Positions 1 to 9,530 of a stretch of DNA of 64,000 nucleotides are shown here, piece by piece (within the stretch, counting starts at the first letter, position 1; each line of letters starts with the position of its first letter). Below the pieces are notes generated by a model. It was not told where the DNA came from and did not search any database. It saw only the letters and a program-made list of their open reading frames with translations. The position numbers were made by a program, and so were the translations under genes. The stretch is taken from contig NZ_JADLQL010000002.1 in NCBI RefSeq assembly GCF_015477805.1, forward strand, positions 620,001 through 684,000. Reading direction: 5' to 3'. Source of the DNA: Nocardia flavorosea. GTDB taxonomy: Bacteria; Actinomycetota; Actinomycetes; Mycobacteriales; Mycobacteriaceae.

Positions 1-788
1 GCATGGAAGTTGAGCTCCGGCGCACCCATCCCGCCGATGTAGAGCGAGGTGACCCAGCGCATCCGTTCGATCTCGGCGGCGACATCGTCGGTGACGATCA
101 CCTGGGCGGTGGCGGCGATTTCGAAGTCCTCCCGCGAACGCCGGGCACCCGGGCGCGCGAAGCCCTCGTCGAGCCATTCGTTGTACATTCCGGCCATACG
201 CGGCGTGTAGTAGATCGCCAGCCAGCCGTCGGCGATCTCGGCGGTGAGCGCCACGTTCTTGGGGCCTTCGGCACCCAGCCAGATCGGCAGGTCCGCACGT
301 AGCGGGTGGGTTATCGGCTTCAACGGCTTGCCGAGGCCGGTGGCGCCGGGGCCGGTGTAGGGCAGCGAGTAGTTCGGGCCGTCGTTCGTCACGGGGGCTT
401 CCCGGGCCAGGACCTTGCGGACGATATCGACGTATTCGCGGGTGCGCTGCAACGGTTTGGCAAACGGCTGCCCGTACCAGCCCTCCACCACCTGCGGGCC
501 GGAGACGCCGAGACCGAGAATGGCCCGGCCGCCGCTGAGGTGGTCGAGGGTCAGCGCGTGCATGGCCGTGGCCGTGGGGGTGCGGGCGGACAACTGCACC
601 ACCGAGGTGCCCAGCCGGACCCGTTCGGTGGCCGAACCCCACCAGGCCAGCGGGGTGAAGGCGTCCGAACCCCAGGATTCGGCGGCGAACACCGCGTCGA
701 AGCCGGCCTCTTCGGCGGCTACCACTACTTCCGCGGCATGCTGCGGCGGCGCGGCGCCCCAGTAACCGAGCTGCAATCCGAACTTCAC
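1..788 (-). CDS. LLM-class F420-dependent oxidoreductase (3' end outside window)
   Basis: The reading frame starts at GTG 788 and runs off the left edge, so the C-terminus is missing. The N-terminus MKFGLQLGYWG, the segment AAEEAGFDAVFAAESWG and the motif GLGVSGPQVVEGWYG are typical of luciferase-like, flavin or F420-dependent oxidoreductases with a TIM barrel. An AAAGGGG ribosome binding site lies about 9 bases upstream. It is divergent from an OB-fold/ltp4/ltp3 operon, the arrangement of Rv3520c next to Rv3521-Rv3523 in M. tuberculosis. A KstR-like operator lies in the shared promoter region. A role in sterol catabolism is inferred from context; the substrate is not known to me. Confidence 0.85.
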   Translation of the reverse strand, partial: MKFGLQLGYWGAAPPQHAAEVVVAAEEAGFDAVFAAESWGSDAFTPLAWWGSATERVRLGTSVVQLSARTPTATAMHALTLDHLSGGRAILGLGVSGPQVVEGWYGQPFAKPLQRTREYVDIVRKVLAREAPVTNDGPNYSLPYTGPGATGLGKPLKPITHPLRADLPIWLGAEGPKNVALTAEIADGWLAIYYTPRMAGMYNEWLDEGFARPGARRSREDFEIAATAQVIVTDDVAAEIERMRWVTSLYIGGMGAPELNFH

Positions 789-826
789 AACCGACCCCTT
801 TCCGGCCTACTGCTTGCCAGCAGAAT

Positions 827-840
827 AAGAACCTGTTCTA
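827..840. promoter_or_regulatory. KstR-type operator (AAGAACCTGTTCTA)
   Basis: The 14 bases match the KstR consensus TnnAACnnGTTnnA except for one outer base, and form an AGAAC/GTTCT inverted repeat. The site sits between the divergent F420-type oxidoreductase and the OB-fold/ltp operon, so it could control both. The identical 14-mer recurs before hsaA. Confidence 0.7.
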
Positions 841-849
841 CTCGATAAT

Positions 850-1863
850 GTGACTCTTGGGAATACTGCACCCACGGTAATTACGCAGGAACGCCCGCCC
901 GGACTGAAACCGAGCGATGTGCTCAGTGCGCCGCTGCGGATGGAGTTCGACTACACGCGCTCCGTGGGACCCATCATCGGCAAGTTCCTCACCGGCCTGC
1001 GCGAGCGGCGCATCTTCGGTAACAGAGGTTCCGACGGCCGAGTCCTGGTACCGCCGGCCGAATTCGATCCGGTTACCGCCGAACCGCTGTCGGAATTCGT
1101 GGAGGTCGCGCCGACCGGCACGGTCAAATCCTGGACCTGGGTCCGTGATGTGCTGCCGGACCAGCCCTTCGACCGGCCGTTCGCCTACGCGCTGATCCAG
1201 CTCGACGGTGCGGATACCGCACTGCTGCACGCGGTGGATGTGGAAAGCCCGGATCAGATCAGCACCGGTATGCGCGTCACCGCACGCTGGGCGGCCGAAC
1301 TCACCGGCACCATCCACGATATCGCCTGCTTCGAGCCGGGCGAGACGCCGACCGCGGAGCCCGCGCCGGCTTCCGGCGCCGAACCGGTCACCATGATCAC
1401 GACGCCGATCGCGATGGATTACAAGCACACCGCCTCACCCGAGGAATCCACGCTGCTGCGCGGCCTCAAAGAGGGCAAGCTCACCGGCGCCCGCGCCGAT
1501 GCGAACAGCAAGGTGTACTTCCCGCCGCGCGGTGTCGACCCGGTGGACGGTCGGTCCACTTCCGAGGTCGTCGAACTGGCCGAAACCGGCACCGTCACCA
1601 CCTTCTGCATCGTCAACGTGCCGTTCCTGGGCCAGCGGATCAAACCGCCCTATGTGGCCGCGTATGTGCTGCTCGACGGCGCGGATATCCCCTTCCTGCA
1701 TCTTGTCCTGGGCGTCGAGGCCAGCGAGGTGCGGATGGGTATGCGGGTCAAGGTGGTCTGGAAGCCGAGCGAGGAGTGGGGCTACACCATGGCCAATATC
1801 GACCACTTCGAGCCGACCGGCGAGCCGGATGCCGATTACGACACCTACAAGCATCACCTGTGA
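850..1863 (+). CDS. Tandem OB-fold (DUF35-like) protein, aldolase partner candidate
   Basis: This 337-residue protein holds two homologous OB-fold halves, roughly residues 25-165 and 185-320. Each half has the pattern of a short helical segment followed by PP-E/V-DPV and ETGTV/PTGTV strands. It corresponds to Rv3521 by position beside ltp4 and ltp3. Single DUF35 domains serve as partners of thiolase-like steroid aldolases (Ltp2 with ChsH2), so a double domain serving Ltp3/Ltp4 is a reasonable inference. The start is GTG 850, ten bases after the KstR-like operator, with no clear Shine-Dalgarno. No Zn-ribbon cysteines are seen in front of the OB folds. Confidence 0.8.
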   Translation: MTLGNTAPTVITQERPPGLKPSDVLSAPLRMEFDYTRSVGPIIGKFLTGLRERRIFGNRGSDGRVLVPPAEFDPVTAEPLSEFVEVAPTGTVKSWTWVRDVLPDQPFDRPFAYALIQLDGADTALLHAVDVESPDQISTGMRVTARWAAELTGTIHDIACFEPGETPTAEPAPASGAEPVTMITTPIAMDYKHTASPEESTLLRGLKEGKLTGARADANSKVYFPPRGVDPVDGRSTSEVVELAETGTVTTFCIVNVPFLGQRIKPPYVAAYVLLDGADIPFLHLVLGVEASEVRMGMRVKVVWKPSEEWGYTMANIDHFEPTGEPDADYDTYKHHL

Positions 1864-1876
1864 GAGGGCTCCCCGC

Positions 1877-2944
1877 GTGACCATCATCGAGCGTTCCAAC
1901 GATAACGCCACCGAGATCGCCGTCGTCGGCTTCGCGCACGCACCGCATGTGCCGGAGACCTACGGCACCACCAACGGTGTGGAGATGCTGGTGCCCTGTT
2001 TCCAGCAGCTCTACGACCAGCTCGGCATCACCAAATCCGATATCGGCTTCTGGTGTTCCGGTTCGTCGGATTACCTGGCCGGCCGGTCCTTCTCGTTCAT
2101 CTCCGCGATCGACTCGATCGGCGCCGTGCCGCCGATCAACGAATCGCATGTGGAAATGGACGCCGCCTGGGCACTGTACGAGGCCTGGGTGAAGATCCGC
2201 TCCGGGCAAGTGGAGACCGCCCTGGTCTACGGCTTCGGAAAATCGTCCGCGAGCACCCTGCGCAAGGTGCTCACCACCCAGCTCGACCCGTATCTGGTCG
2301 CTCCGCTGTGGCCGGATTCGCTGTCCGTCGCCGGCCTGCAGGCCCGGGCCGGTCTGGATGCCGGACGCTGGACCGAACGCGATATGGCCGCGGTTTCGGC
2401 GGCCCACACCGTCGACGGTAAATCGGTCGACGATCTACTGGCCGCGCCCTACGTCGCGGATCCGCTGCGGGAACACGATTGTGCGCCCATCACCGACGGT
2501 GCCGCCGCGATCGTGCTCGCCGCCGGAAACCGTGCCCGGGAACTGTGCGAACGTCCGGCGTGGATCACCGGTATGTCGCACCGCATCGATTCCAGCGTGC
2601 TGGGCGCCCGCGATCTGACCGCGTCCCCCTCCGCGGCCGCTGCCGGGCAGGCGGTGACCAACGGTGACACCAGCGGTATCGACGTCGCCGAACTGCACGC
2701 ACCGTTCAGCCACCAGCAGCTCATCCTCGCCGAGGCGCTGGGCCTGAAACCGGAGACCAAGGTCAATCCGACCGGCGGCGCGCTGGCCGCCAACCCCATG
2801 TTCGCCACCGGGCTCGAGCGCATCGGCTACGCCGCGCTGCCCATCATGGCGGGCACCGCCGAGCGCACGCTGGCCCACGCCACCAGCGGCCCGGCCTTGC
2901 AGCAGAACCTTGTGACAGTCCTGGATTCGGAGGCCCGCCGATGA
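1877..2944 (+). CDS. ltp4: Ltp4, thiolase-like sterol side-chain aldolase
   Basis: This is a 355-residue thiolase-fold protein of the lipid transfer protein/SCP2-thiolase group, starting at GTG 1877 and overlapping ltp3 by ATGA. The motif that reads GGAIALGHP in true thiolases reads VNPTGGALAANP here, so the catalytic His is replaced by Asn. The C-terminal Cys motif is also missing (AHATSGPALQQN). That pattern fits retro-aldol cleavage rather than thiolysis. Rhodococcal Ltp3 and Ltp4 are known to be needed for C24-branched sterol side chains. Operon with the OB-fold protein and ltp3; matches Rv3522. Confidence 0.85.
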   Translation: MTIIERSNDNATEIAVVGFAHAPHVPETYGTTNGVEMLVPCFQQLYDQLGITKSDIGFWCSGSSDYLAGRSFSFISAIDSIGAVPPINESHVEMDAAWALYEAWVKIRSGQVETALVYGFGKSSASTLRKVLTTQLDPYLVAPLWPDSLSVAGLQARAGLDAGRWTERDMAAVSAAHTVDGKSVDDLLAAPYVADPLREHDCAPITDGAAAIVLAAGNRARELCERPAWITGMSHRIDSSVLGARDLTASPSAAAAGQAVTNGDTSGIDVAELHAPFSHQQLILAEALGLKPETKVNPTGGALAANPMFATGLERIGYAALPIMAGTAERTLAHATSGPALQQNLVTVLDSEARR

Positions 2945-4107
2945 GTTTCCCCGCCGCGGTGCTGGGCACCGGACAAACCCACCACGTCGCCAAGCGAAGC
3001 GATGTCTCGATGGCCGGGATGTGCCGGGAGGCCATCGACCGCGCCCTCGCCGATTCCGGCCTGACCATGGCCGATATCGACGCGATCGTGATCGGTAAGG
3101 CCCCGGACATGTTCGAGGGCATGATGATGCCCGAGCTGTACCTGGCCGATGCGCTGGGTGCGCCCGGCAAACCACTGCTGCGCGTGCACACCGCCGGTTC
3201 GGTCGGCGGCTCCACCGCGTGCGTGGCCGCAAACATGGTGCAGGGCGGTGTGCACGAGAAGGTGCTCGCCATCGCCTGGGAGAAGCAGTCGGAATCGAAC
3301 GCCATGTGGGCGTTGTCGATTCCGGTGCCGTTCACCATGCCGGTCGGCGCCGGCGCGGGCGGCTACTTCGCACCCCATGTGCGCTCCTATATCCGGCGGT
3401 CGAACGCACCGCTGCATGTGGGCGCGATGGTCGCCGCGAAGGATCGCCGCAACGGGGCCAAGAACCCGTACGCCCATCTCAAGCAAGGCGATAAAACGGT
3501 CGAAGAGGTGCTGGCCACGCAGATGCTGTGGGACCCTATCCGGTTCGACGAAACCTGCCCCTCCTCCGACGGCGCCTGCGCCGTGGTGATCGGCGGCGAG
3601 GAATCGGCCACCGCGGTGGAGGCGACCGGTAAGAAGGTCGGCTGGATCCATGCCACCGCCATGCGCACCGAACCGCTGGCCTACGCCGGCCGTGACCAGG
3701 TGAACCCGCAGGCCGGGCAGGAGGCAGCCAAGGCGCTGTGGGCGCAGGCCGGGATCACCGATCCGCTGGCCGAGATCGACGCCGCCGAAATCTATGTGCC
3801 GTTCTCCTGGTTCGAACCGATGTGGCTGGAGAACCTCGGTTTCGCCGCCCCCGGCGACGGCTGGAAACTCACCGACAAGGGCGAAACCGAAATCGGCGGC
3901 ACGCTGCCGGTGAACCCGTCGGGCGGGGTGCTCTCGTCCAACCCGATCGGCGCCTCCGGCATGATCCGCTTCGCCGAGGCCGCCAAACAGGTGATGGGCC
4001 GGGCAGGTGACTATCAGGTCGAGAACGCGCGTAAGGCGCTGGGCCATGCCTACGGCGGTGGCTCGCAGTACTTCTCGATGTGGGTTGTCGGGTCGGAACG
4101 CCGATGA
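2941..4107 (+). CDS. ltp3: Ltp3, thiolase-like sterol side-chain aldolase
   Basis: This 388-residue thiolase-fold protein starts at ATG 2941, overlaps the ltp4 stop by ATGA and is overlapped the same way by the next gene. The usual GHP motif is VNPSGGVLSSNPIGASG, with Asn in place of His. The C-terminus reads GHAYGGGSQ, with Tyr where thiolases carry Cys. The protein is therefore expected to act as an aldolase with Ltp4 and an OB-fold partner. It matches Rv3523 by order. Coupling by four overlapping bases suggests stoichiometric synthesis with Ltp4. Confidence 0.85.
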   Translation: MSFPAAVLGTGQTHHVAKRSDVSMAGMCREAIDRALADSGLTMADIDAIVIGKAPDMFEGMMMPELYLADALGAPGKPLLRVHTAGSVGGSTACVAANMVQGGVHEKVLAIAWEKQSESNAMWALSIPVPFTMPVGAGAGGYFAPHVRSYIRRSNAPLHVGAMVAAKDRRNGAKNPYAHLKQGDKTVEEVLATQMLWDPIRFDETCPSSDGACAVVIGGEESATAVEATGKKVGWIHATAMRTEPLAYAGRDQVNPQAGQEAAKALWAQAGITDPLAEIDAAEIYVPFSWFEPMWLENLGFAAPGDGWKLTDKGETEIGGTLPVNPSGGVLSSNPIGASGMIRFAEAAKQVMGRAGDYQVENARKALGHAYGGGSQYFSMWVVGSERR

Positions 4108-4985
4108 CGCTGAAGTTCAGCCTCGGGGTCGCGCTCAGCCCGCTGGAACAGCTGCCCGAACTGGCGAGAACGGCGGAGGAGGTCGGGTTCAGCTCGATCG
4201 CACTGCCCGATTCGCTGTTCTATATGAAATCGCAGGCGGCGAAGTACCCGTACACACCGGACGGCGCGCGGTTCTGGGGCCCGGACACCCCGTGGGTGGA
4301 TCCGCTGATCGCCGCGACCGCCATGGCCGCGGTGACCACCCGGCTCCGCTTCTACACCAATGTGCTCAAACTGGGTTCCCGGAACCCGCTGCTGCTGGCC
4401 CGCCAGGTCGGTTCGGTGGCGAACCTGTCCGGTAACCGCTTCGGGTTCGGTGTGGGGATCGGCTGGGCACCGGAGGAATTCGAATGGTGCGGGGTGCCGT
4501 ATGCGCGCCGCGGCGCCCGGGTCGACGAAATGATCGAGGTCATCAAGAAGGTCCTCGCGGGCGGCATGGTCGAGTACCATGGTGAGTTCTTCGATTTCGA
4601 CGAACTGCAGATGAGTCCGGCGCCGAGCGAACCGGTTCCGTTCTACATCGGCGGCCATACCGAAGTGGCGCTGCGCCGGGCGGCCCGGGTCGGCGACGGC
4701 TGGACCTCGGCGATGATGAAATTCGAGGATCTGCAGACCACCATCGCCCGGCTCGGGGAGCTTCGCGCCGAACACGGCCGCGCCGACGTGCCGTTCGAGA
4801 TCCAGGCGGTCTGCGTGGACAAGTTCGGCCGCGACGGCTACCAGGAGCAATACGACGCCGGGGTCACCGACGCGATCGTGATCCCCTGGCTGGCTGCCGG
4901 TATCGGATTCGACGGAGATATCGAGGCGAAGAAAGACGCACTGCGCAAATTCGCCGACGAGAACATCCAGAACCCGATCACCTGA
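4104..4985 (+). CDS. LLM-class F420-dependent oxidoreductase
   Basis: This 293-residue luciferase-like protein starts at ATG 4104 (MTLKFSLGVALSP), overlapping the ltp3 stop. An upstream in-frame ATG at 4080 lies inside ltp3 and is less likely. The segments GNRFGFGVGIGWAPEEF, FYIGGHTEVALRRAARVGDGW and DAIVIPW follow the F420/FMN TIM-barrel pattern. It is the fourth gene of the OB-fold/ltp4/ltp3 operon and probably reduces or oxidises a sterol side-chain intermediate. Cofactor F420 is inferred from family and host, not seen directly. Confidence 0.85.
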   Translation: MTLKFSLGVALSPLEQLPELARTAEEVGFSSIALPDSLFYMKSQAAKYPYTPDGARFWGPDTPWVDPLIAATAMAAVTTRLRFYTNVLKLGSRNPLLLARQVGSVANLSGNRFGFGVGIGWAPEEFEWCGVPYARRGARVDEMIEVIKKVLAGGMVEYHGEFFDFDELQMSPAPSEPVPFYIGGHTEVALRRAARVGDGWTSAMMKFEDLQTTIARLGELRAEHGRADVPFEIQAVCVDKFGRDGYQEQYDAGVTDAIVIPWLAAGIGFDGDIEAKKDALRKFADENIQNPIT

Positions 4986-5033
4986 GCGTTGCTGCCCCCG
5001 GGGCGGCAACACCGGTTTGTCGAGAGGAAACCC

Positions 5034-5450
5034 ATGAGCAGCGACGAACATCCCGCACGCGCGGCCGGACTGGCCTCGCAGGCCGCTGTCCGCGCCCGGA
5101 ACAAGGACGCCTGGCTCGCGCTGTTCGCGCCGGACGGGATCGTGGAGGACCCGATCGGCCCCTCCGGTTTCGACCCCGAAGGCAAAGGACACCGCGGCCA
5201 AGAGGCGATAGCGGCCTTCTGGGACAAGGCGATCGCCGGAACCGAGTCGATCGAGTTCCTGTTCGGTGATTCCTTCGCCTGCGGCGCGGAGGTCGCGTTC
5301 ACCGGCACTATCCGCAGCACCATCGGCGGACACCGTATCGACGCCGAAGGTGTTTTCACTTACAAGGTGGACGACGCCGGGAAGATTTTGGCGCTGCGCG
5401 CGTTCTGGGAAGTGGATCGCGCGATGGCCACGGCCACCCCGATCGGCTGA
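5034..5450 (+). CDS. NTF2-like / SnoaL-like protein, possible ketosteroid isomerase relative
   Basis: The 138-residue protein starts at ATG 5034, eight bases after GAGAGG. It shows the NTF2 cone fold pattern: an N-terminal helix with ARNKDAWLALFAPDGIVEDPIG, the segment GHRGQEAIAAFWDKAI, then alternating strands ending FWEVDRAM. Ketosteroid delta-isomerase belongs to this fold, and the gene closes an operon of sterol side-chain genes, so steroid binding is plausible. The catalytic residues cannot be assigned with certainty, so the isomerase activity is an inference. Confidence 0.75.
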   Translation: MSSDEHPARAAGLASQAAVRARNKDAWLALFAPDGIVEDPIGPSGFDPEGKGHRGQEAIAAFWDKAIAGTESIEFLFGDSFACGAEVAFTGTIRSTIGGHRIDAEGVFTYKVDDAGKILALRAFWEVDRAMATATPIG

Positions 5451-5506
5451 TCGGCTCCCGGGCTGCCCCTCACAGCCCGCCTGCCGATCGGCTTCAACAC
5501 CGGACC

Positions 5507-5536
5507 GGCCCCGCACCCCCTCGGGAGTGCGGGGCC
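5507..5536 (+). terminator. GC-rich hairpin downstream of the ltp operon
   Basis: GGCCCCGCAC (5507-5516) pairs with GTGCGGGGCC (5527-5536) across a ten-base loop. It lies 57 bases after the NTF2-like stop codon. There is no long T run, which is common for actinobacterial terminators. Confidence 0.6.
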
Positions 5537-5732
5537 GATTCGTGTTCGCCCATCGAAGTCCGTGCGGCGCGGATGCCCGGTCCTTCGGCCTGGCGTGTAC
5601 CTCGGCACGTCGGTGACGCCGGACGGGCAGCGACGGCATACGGCCGAGTCGAAGACCTCACGGCTCGGCGACCGATCGGCTTTCTCCGCCGAACGGCCTC
5701 CGCGCCCGGGGGTGCGGGGGCCGGTGAAAGGC

Positions 5733-5765
5733 TTCGGCCCCGCGCTCTTCGAACGCGGGGCCGAA
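5733..5765 (-). terminator. GC-rich hairpin downstream of cyp125
   Basis: TTCGGCCCCGCG (5733-5744) pairs perfectly with CGCGGGGCCGAA (5754-5765), leaving a nine-base loop. It sits about 105 bases beyond the cyp125 stop on the minus strand, in the gap between convergent genes. The rest of the 420-base gap (5451-5870) holds no convincing gene. Confidence 0.55.
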
Positions 5766-5870
5766 CTGTGGGCCGCGTCGCCGCCACAACGGCACGGCGC
5801 ACACTCGATTCCGGTTACGGGCCGGTCCCGGGCACCAGCGGTCCCGGGCCGGCGGCTTGTACCGCGGAGC

Positions 5871-7142
5871 TCAGCTCGCGGTCTGCCCCGTTACCGGGCA
5901 GGTCTTGTAGTCGACCTGGAATTCTTTGATGCCGTTCAGCCAGCCGGAGCGTAGCCGCCGCGGGTCGCCCAGCTTGGAGATATCGGGCATATGGTCGGCG
6001 ATCGCGTTGAAGATCAGGTCGATCTCCAGTTTGGCCAGGTTGGCGCCGATGCAGTAGTGCGCCCCGGTGCCGCCGAAGGCGACATGCGGGTTGTCCTCGC
6101 GCATGATGTCGAACTTCATCGGGTTCTCGAAGACATCTTCGTCGAAGTTCGCCGCCCGGTACACCATGAGAACCCGCTGGCCCTTCTTGATCTGGACACC
6201 GCTGAGTTCGGTGTCCTCGAGGGCGGTGCGCTGGAAGGTGGTGATCGGGCTGGCCCAGCGGATGATCTCGTCGGCCGCGGTCTTGGGACGATGCTTTTTG
6301 TAGAGCTCCCACTGGTCCGGGTTCTCCAGGAAGGCGATCATGCCGTGGGTAATGGCGTTACGGGTGGTCTCGTTACCCGCGACCGCCAGCAGCATCACGA
6401 AGAATCCGAATTCCTCGGATTTGAGCGCTTCCCCGTCGATATCGGCCTCGACCAGGGTGGTGACGATATCGTTGGCCGGGCAGGCCTTGCGGGCCTCGGC
6501 CATCGCATAGGCGTATCCGAGCAGTTCGGTGGAGGCCTGCACCGGGTCAACGTCGATTTCCGGATCGTCGTATCCGGTCATCTCGTTGGACCAGGTGAAC
6601 ACCTTCATCCGGTCTTCCTGCGGCACACCGATCAGCTCGGCGATAGCCTGCAGGGGCAGTTCGCAGGCGATCTGGGTGACGAAATCGCCGGACCCGGCCT
6701 CGGCCGCGGCCTTGACGATGGCCTCGGTACGTTTCGACAGCTCGTCGCGGAGCGAGTTGATCGCGCGCGGCGTGAACCCACGCGAGATGATCTTGCGCAT
6801 CCGGGTGTGCTCGGGCGGGTCCATGTTCAGCAGGATGAAACGCTGGAGGTCGATCTGCTCGCGCTCGATATCGTCGTTGAACCGCGGCAGCGCAGTGTTC
6901 TCGTAGGTCGAGAAGACATCGCTGCGCCGCGAGACCTCCTTGATATCGGCATGCTTGGTGACGACCCAGAAGCCGTCGTCGTGGAAACCACCGACCTCGG
7001 GCGATTTCTCCTGCCACCAGATCGGCGCGCTGCGGCGGAGTTCGGCGAACTCCTCGACCGGCACCCGCTGCATATACATATCGGGGTCCGTGACGTCGAA
7101 CCCGTCCGGCAGGTTCGGCCGGCCCATGCGCGTATCCACCAC
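5871..7142 (-). CDS. cyp125: Cytochrome P450 CYP125, sterol C26/C27 monooxygenase
   Basis: This 423-residue P450 starts at GTG 7142, six bases after a perfect AAGGAGA site; GTG 7139 and ATG 7127 are less favoured. Signatures are the I-helix AGNETT (255-260), the ExxR motif E292-R295 and the haem loop FGGTGAHYCIG (356-366) with ligand Cys364. CYP125 oxidises the sterol side-chain terminus to the acid that is then activated by a CoA ligase. It is divergent from fadA5, exactly as Rv3545c and Rv3546, and carries a perfect KstR operator upstream. Confidence 0.95.
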   Translation of the reverse strand: MVDTRMGRPNLPDGFDVTDPDMYMQRVPVEEFAELRRSAPIWWQEKSPEVGGFHDDGFWVVTKHADIKEVSRRSDVFSTYENTALPRFNDDIEREQIDLQRFILLNMDPPEHTRMRKIISRGFTPRAINSLRDELSKRTEAIVKAAAEAGSGDFVTQIACELPLQAIAELIGVPQEDRMKVFTWSNEMTGYDDPEIDVDPVQASTELLGYAYAMAEARKACPANDIVTTLVEADIDGEALKSEEFGFFVMLLAVAGNETTRNAITHGMIAFLENPDQWELYKKHRPKTAADEIIRWASPITTFQRTALEDTELSGVQIKKGQRVLMVYRAANFDEDVFENPMKFDIMREDNPHVAFGGTGAHYCIGANLAKLEIDLIFNAIADHMPDISKLGDPRRLRSGWLNGIKEFQVDYKTCPVTGQTAS

Positions 7143-7163
7143 CAGATGTCTCCTTCGACAAAC

Positions 7164-7177
7164 TGAAACACGTTCTA
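7164..7177. promoter_or_regulatory. KstR operator before cyp125 (TGAAACACGTTCTA)
   Basis: All defined positions of TnnAACnnGTTnnA match. The site lies 22 bases upstream of the cyp125 start on the minus strand. Repression by KstR, relieved by a CoA thioester of an early sterol intermediate, is known for the orthologous promoter. Confidence 0.85.
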
Positions 7178-7200
7178 CAATCATTGTGTCACAGGCATAA

Positions 7201-8448
<1,248 letters not shown>

Positions 8449-8478
8449 CCGTCTACCGAATTCGACGACACCTCCGGC

Positions 8479-8524
8479 AGATCCGGGGCGTTAGTGCCGC
8501 TTCACAGCCGAGCGCTCCGGATCT
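8479..8524 (+). terminator. Hairpin downstream of fadA5
   Basis: AGATCCGG (8479-8486) pairs with CCGGATCT (8517-8524), with further partial pairing around GGCG and CGCT inside. It begins 31 bases after the fadA5 stop. There is no T tract. Confidence 0.45.
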
Positions 8525-8574
8525 CCGGGAATTCCACACCGTAGGTTGAACGTTCATCTCAGCGTTCGACAGAC

Positions 8575-8604
8575 GTGTCGTACGACACACAAACTGCTAT
8601 ACAC
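8575..8604 (+). promoter_or_regulatory. Palindrome GTGTCGTACGACAC followed by a -10-like TATACACT
   Basis: The 14-base perfect palindrome (8575-8588) is followed by TATACACT around 8596-8603. This looks like a regulated promoter reading rightward. The next plus-strand gene starts at 8882, so the transcript would have a leader of about 270 bases. I see no ORF with a ribosome binding site in 8605-8860 and nothing I can name there. Confidence 0.4.
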
Positions 8605-8881
8605 TGCCCTAGAAGGGGCATCAGCAATCCGAAGGCTACTTGCCGAGCGCCCGCACAGACCGCGTCAACGGGCGGCTACCTGGCGGTATCAGCAGTCCAC
8701 AAGATCCGTGCGGGGTAACCCGCAAACGCGATACCGCGGTCCACTTCCCCGGATACAGACCTAGAAGCTTCAAGGAAATCCTGAATCAGGCGTAGGTTTT
8801 CAGTTACTGAGCCGCTAATATCAATGATAGGTATCCGAGATAACGACTGTTAGTACAGTGAAGGGAATTGGGCGGCTCACA

Positions 8882-9298
8882 ATGGCTGATTTCGCGGCGC
8901 GGCTGAACAAGCTGTTCGAAACCGTGCATCCCCCGGGGCGTAAGCCGCACACCAATGCAGAGGTAGCGGCCGCACTGACGGCATCCGGTCATCCGATCTC
9001 CAAACCGTATCTGTCGCAGTTACGGTCGGGACAGCGGACCAACCCGTCCGATGAGACGGTCGCCGCCCTGGCGAAGTTCTTCAAGGTCAAGCCCGACTAC
9101 TTCTTCAACGACATCTACGCCGCGAAGATCGACCACGACCTCGAACTCCTGGCGCAGCTGCAGGGTTACGGACTGCGCCGACTGTCCAGCCGGGCCTTCG
9201 ACCTCTCCGAGGAGTCGCAGAACTTGCTGACCTCGATGGCGGAGAAACTGCGCGCCAGCGAGGGTTTGCCCGAAATTCCTCCGGACGGCACGGAATAG
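8882..9298 (+). CDS. EspR-like helix-turn-helix regulator
   Basis: This 138-residue XRE-type protein starts at ATG 8882; a GTG at 8858 would add eight residues. The N-terminal half (FAARLNKLFETVHPPG, PYLSQLRSGQRTNPS, AALAKFFKVKPDYFF) follows M. tuberculosis EspR (Rv3849), a nucleoid-associated regulator of ESX-1 genes, nearly segment by segment. The second half (about 75-125) corresponds to the EspR dimerisation helices. It is solitary and convergent with an operon that encodes an ImmA/IrrE peptidase. Its targets here are unknown. Confidence 0.8.
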   Translation: MADFAARLNKLFETVHPPGRKPHTNAEVAAALTASGHPISKPYLSQLRSGQRTNPSDETVAALAKFFKVKPDYFFNDIYAAKIDHDLELLAQLQGYGLRRLSSRAFDLSEESQNLLTSMAEKLRASEGLPEIPPDGTE

Positions 9299-9307
9299 GG
9301 CCGGAAA

Positions 9308-9347
9308 CAGGCGCGGTGCGATCCCCCATCGGGGCGCCCCGCGCCTG
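9308..9347 (+). terminator. Hairpin downstream of the EspR-like gene
   Basis: CAGGCGCGG (9308-9316) pairs with CCGCGCCTG (9339-9347). It starts ten bases after the stop codon and could also serve the convergent minus-strand operon ending at 9531. Confidence 0.5.
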
Positions 9348-9530
9348 CACCTGTCCAGGGAAACGTCATACCTGCGGCCGGACAGGGAAGAATTTCCTCC
9401 GGCGTCAGTATCGCCAGGCCCCAAGTTCTGCGGTATCCGATAATCACCGTACCGACCACTCGGCATGATTCTCGAGCCGAGCCGAGTGTTATCACAGTGA
9501 CGTAACGGGCTTACCGCATACGTTGGGCAA

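Noticed and set aside
4050-5639. Long open frame of 529 codons on the minus strand
   Set aside because: It lies opposite the ltp3 end, the F420-type oxidoreductase and the NTF2-like gene, is Arg/His/Gly-rich and matches no family. It is the usual antisense openness of high-GC coding DNA.
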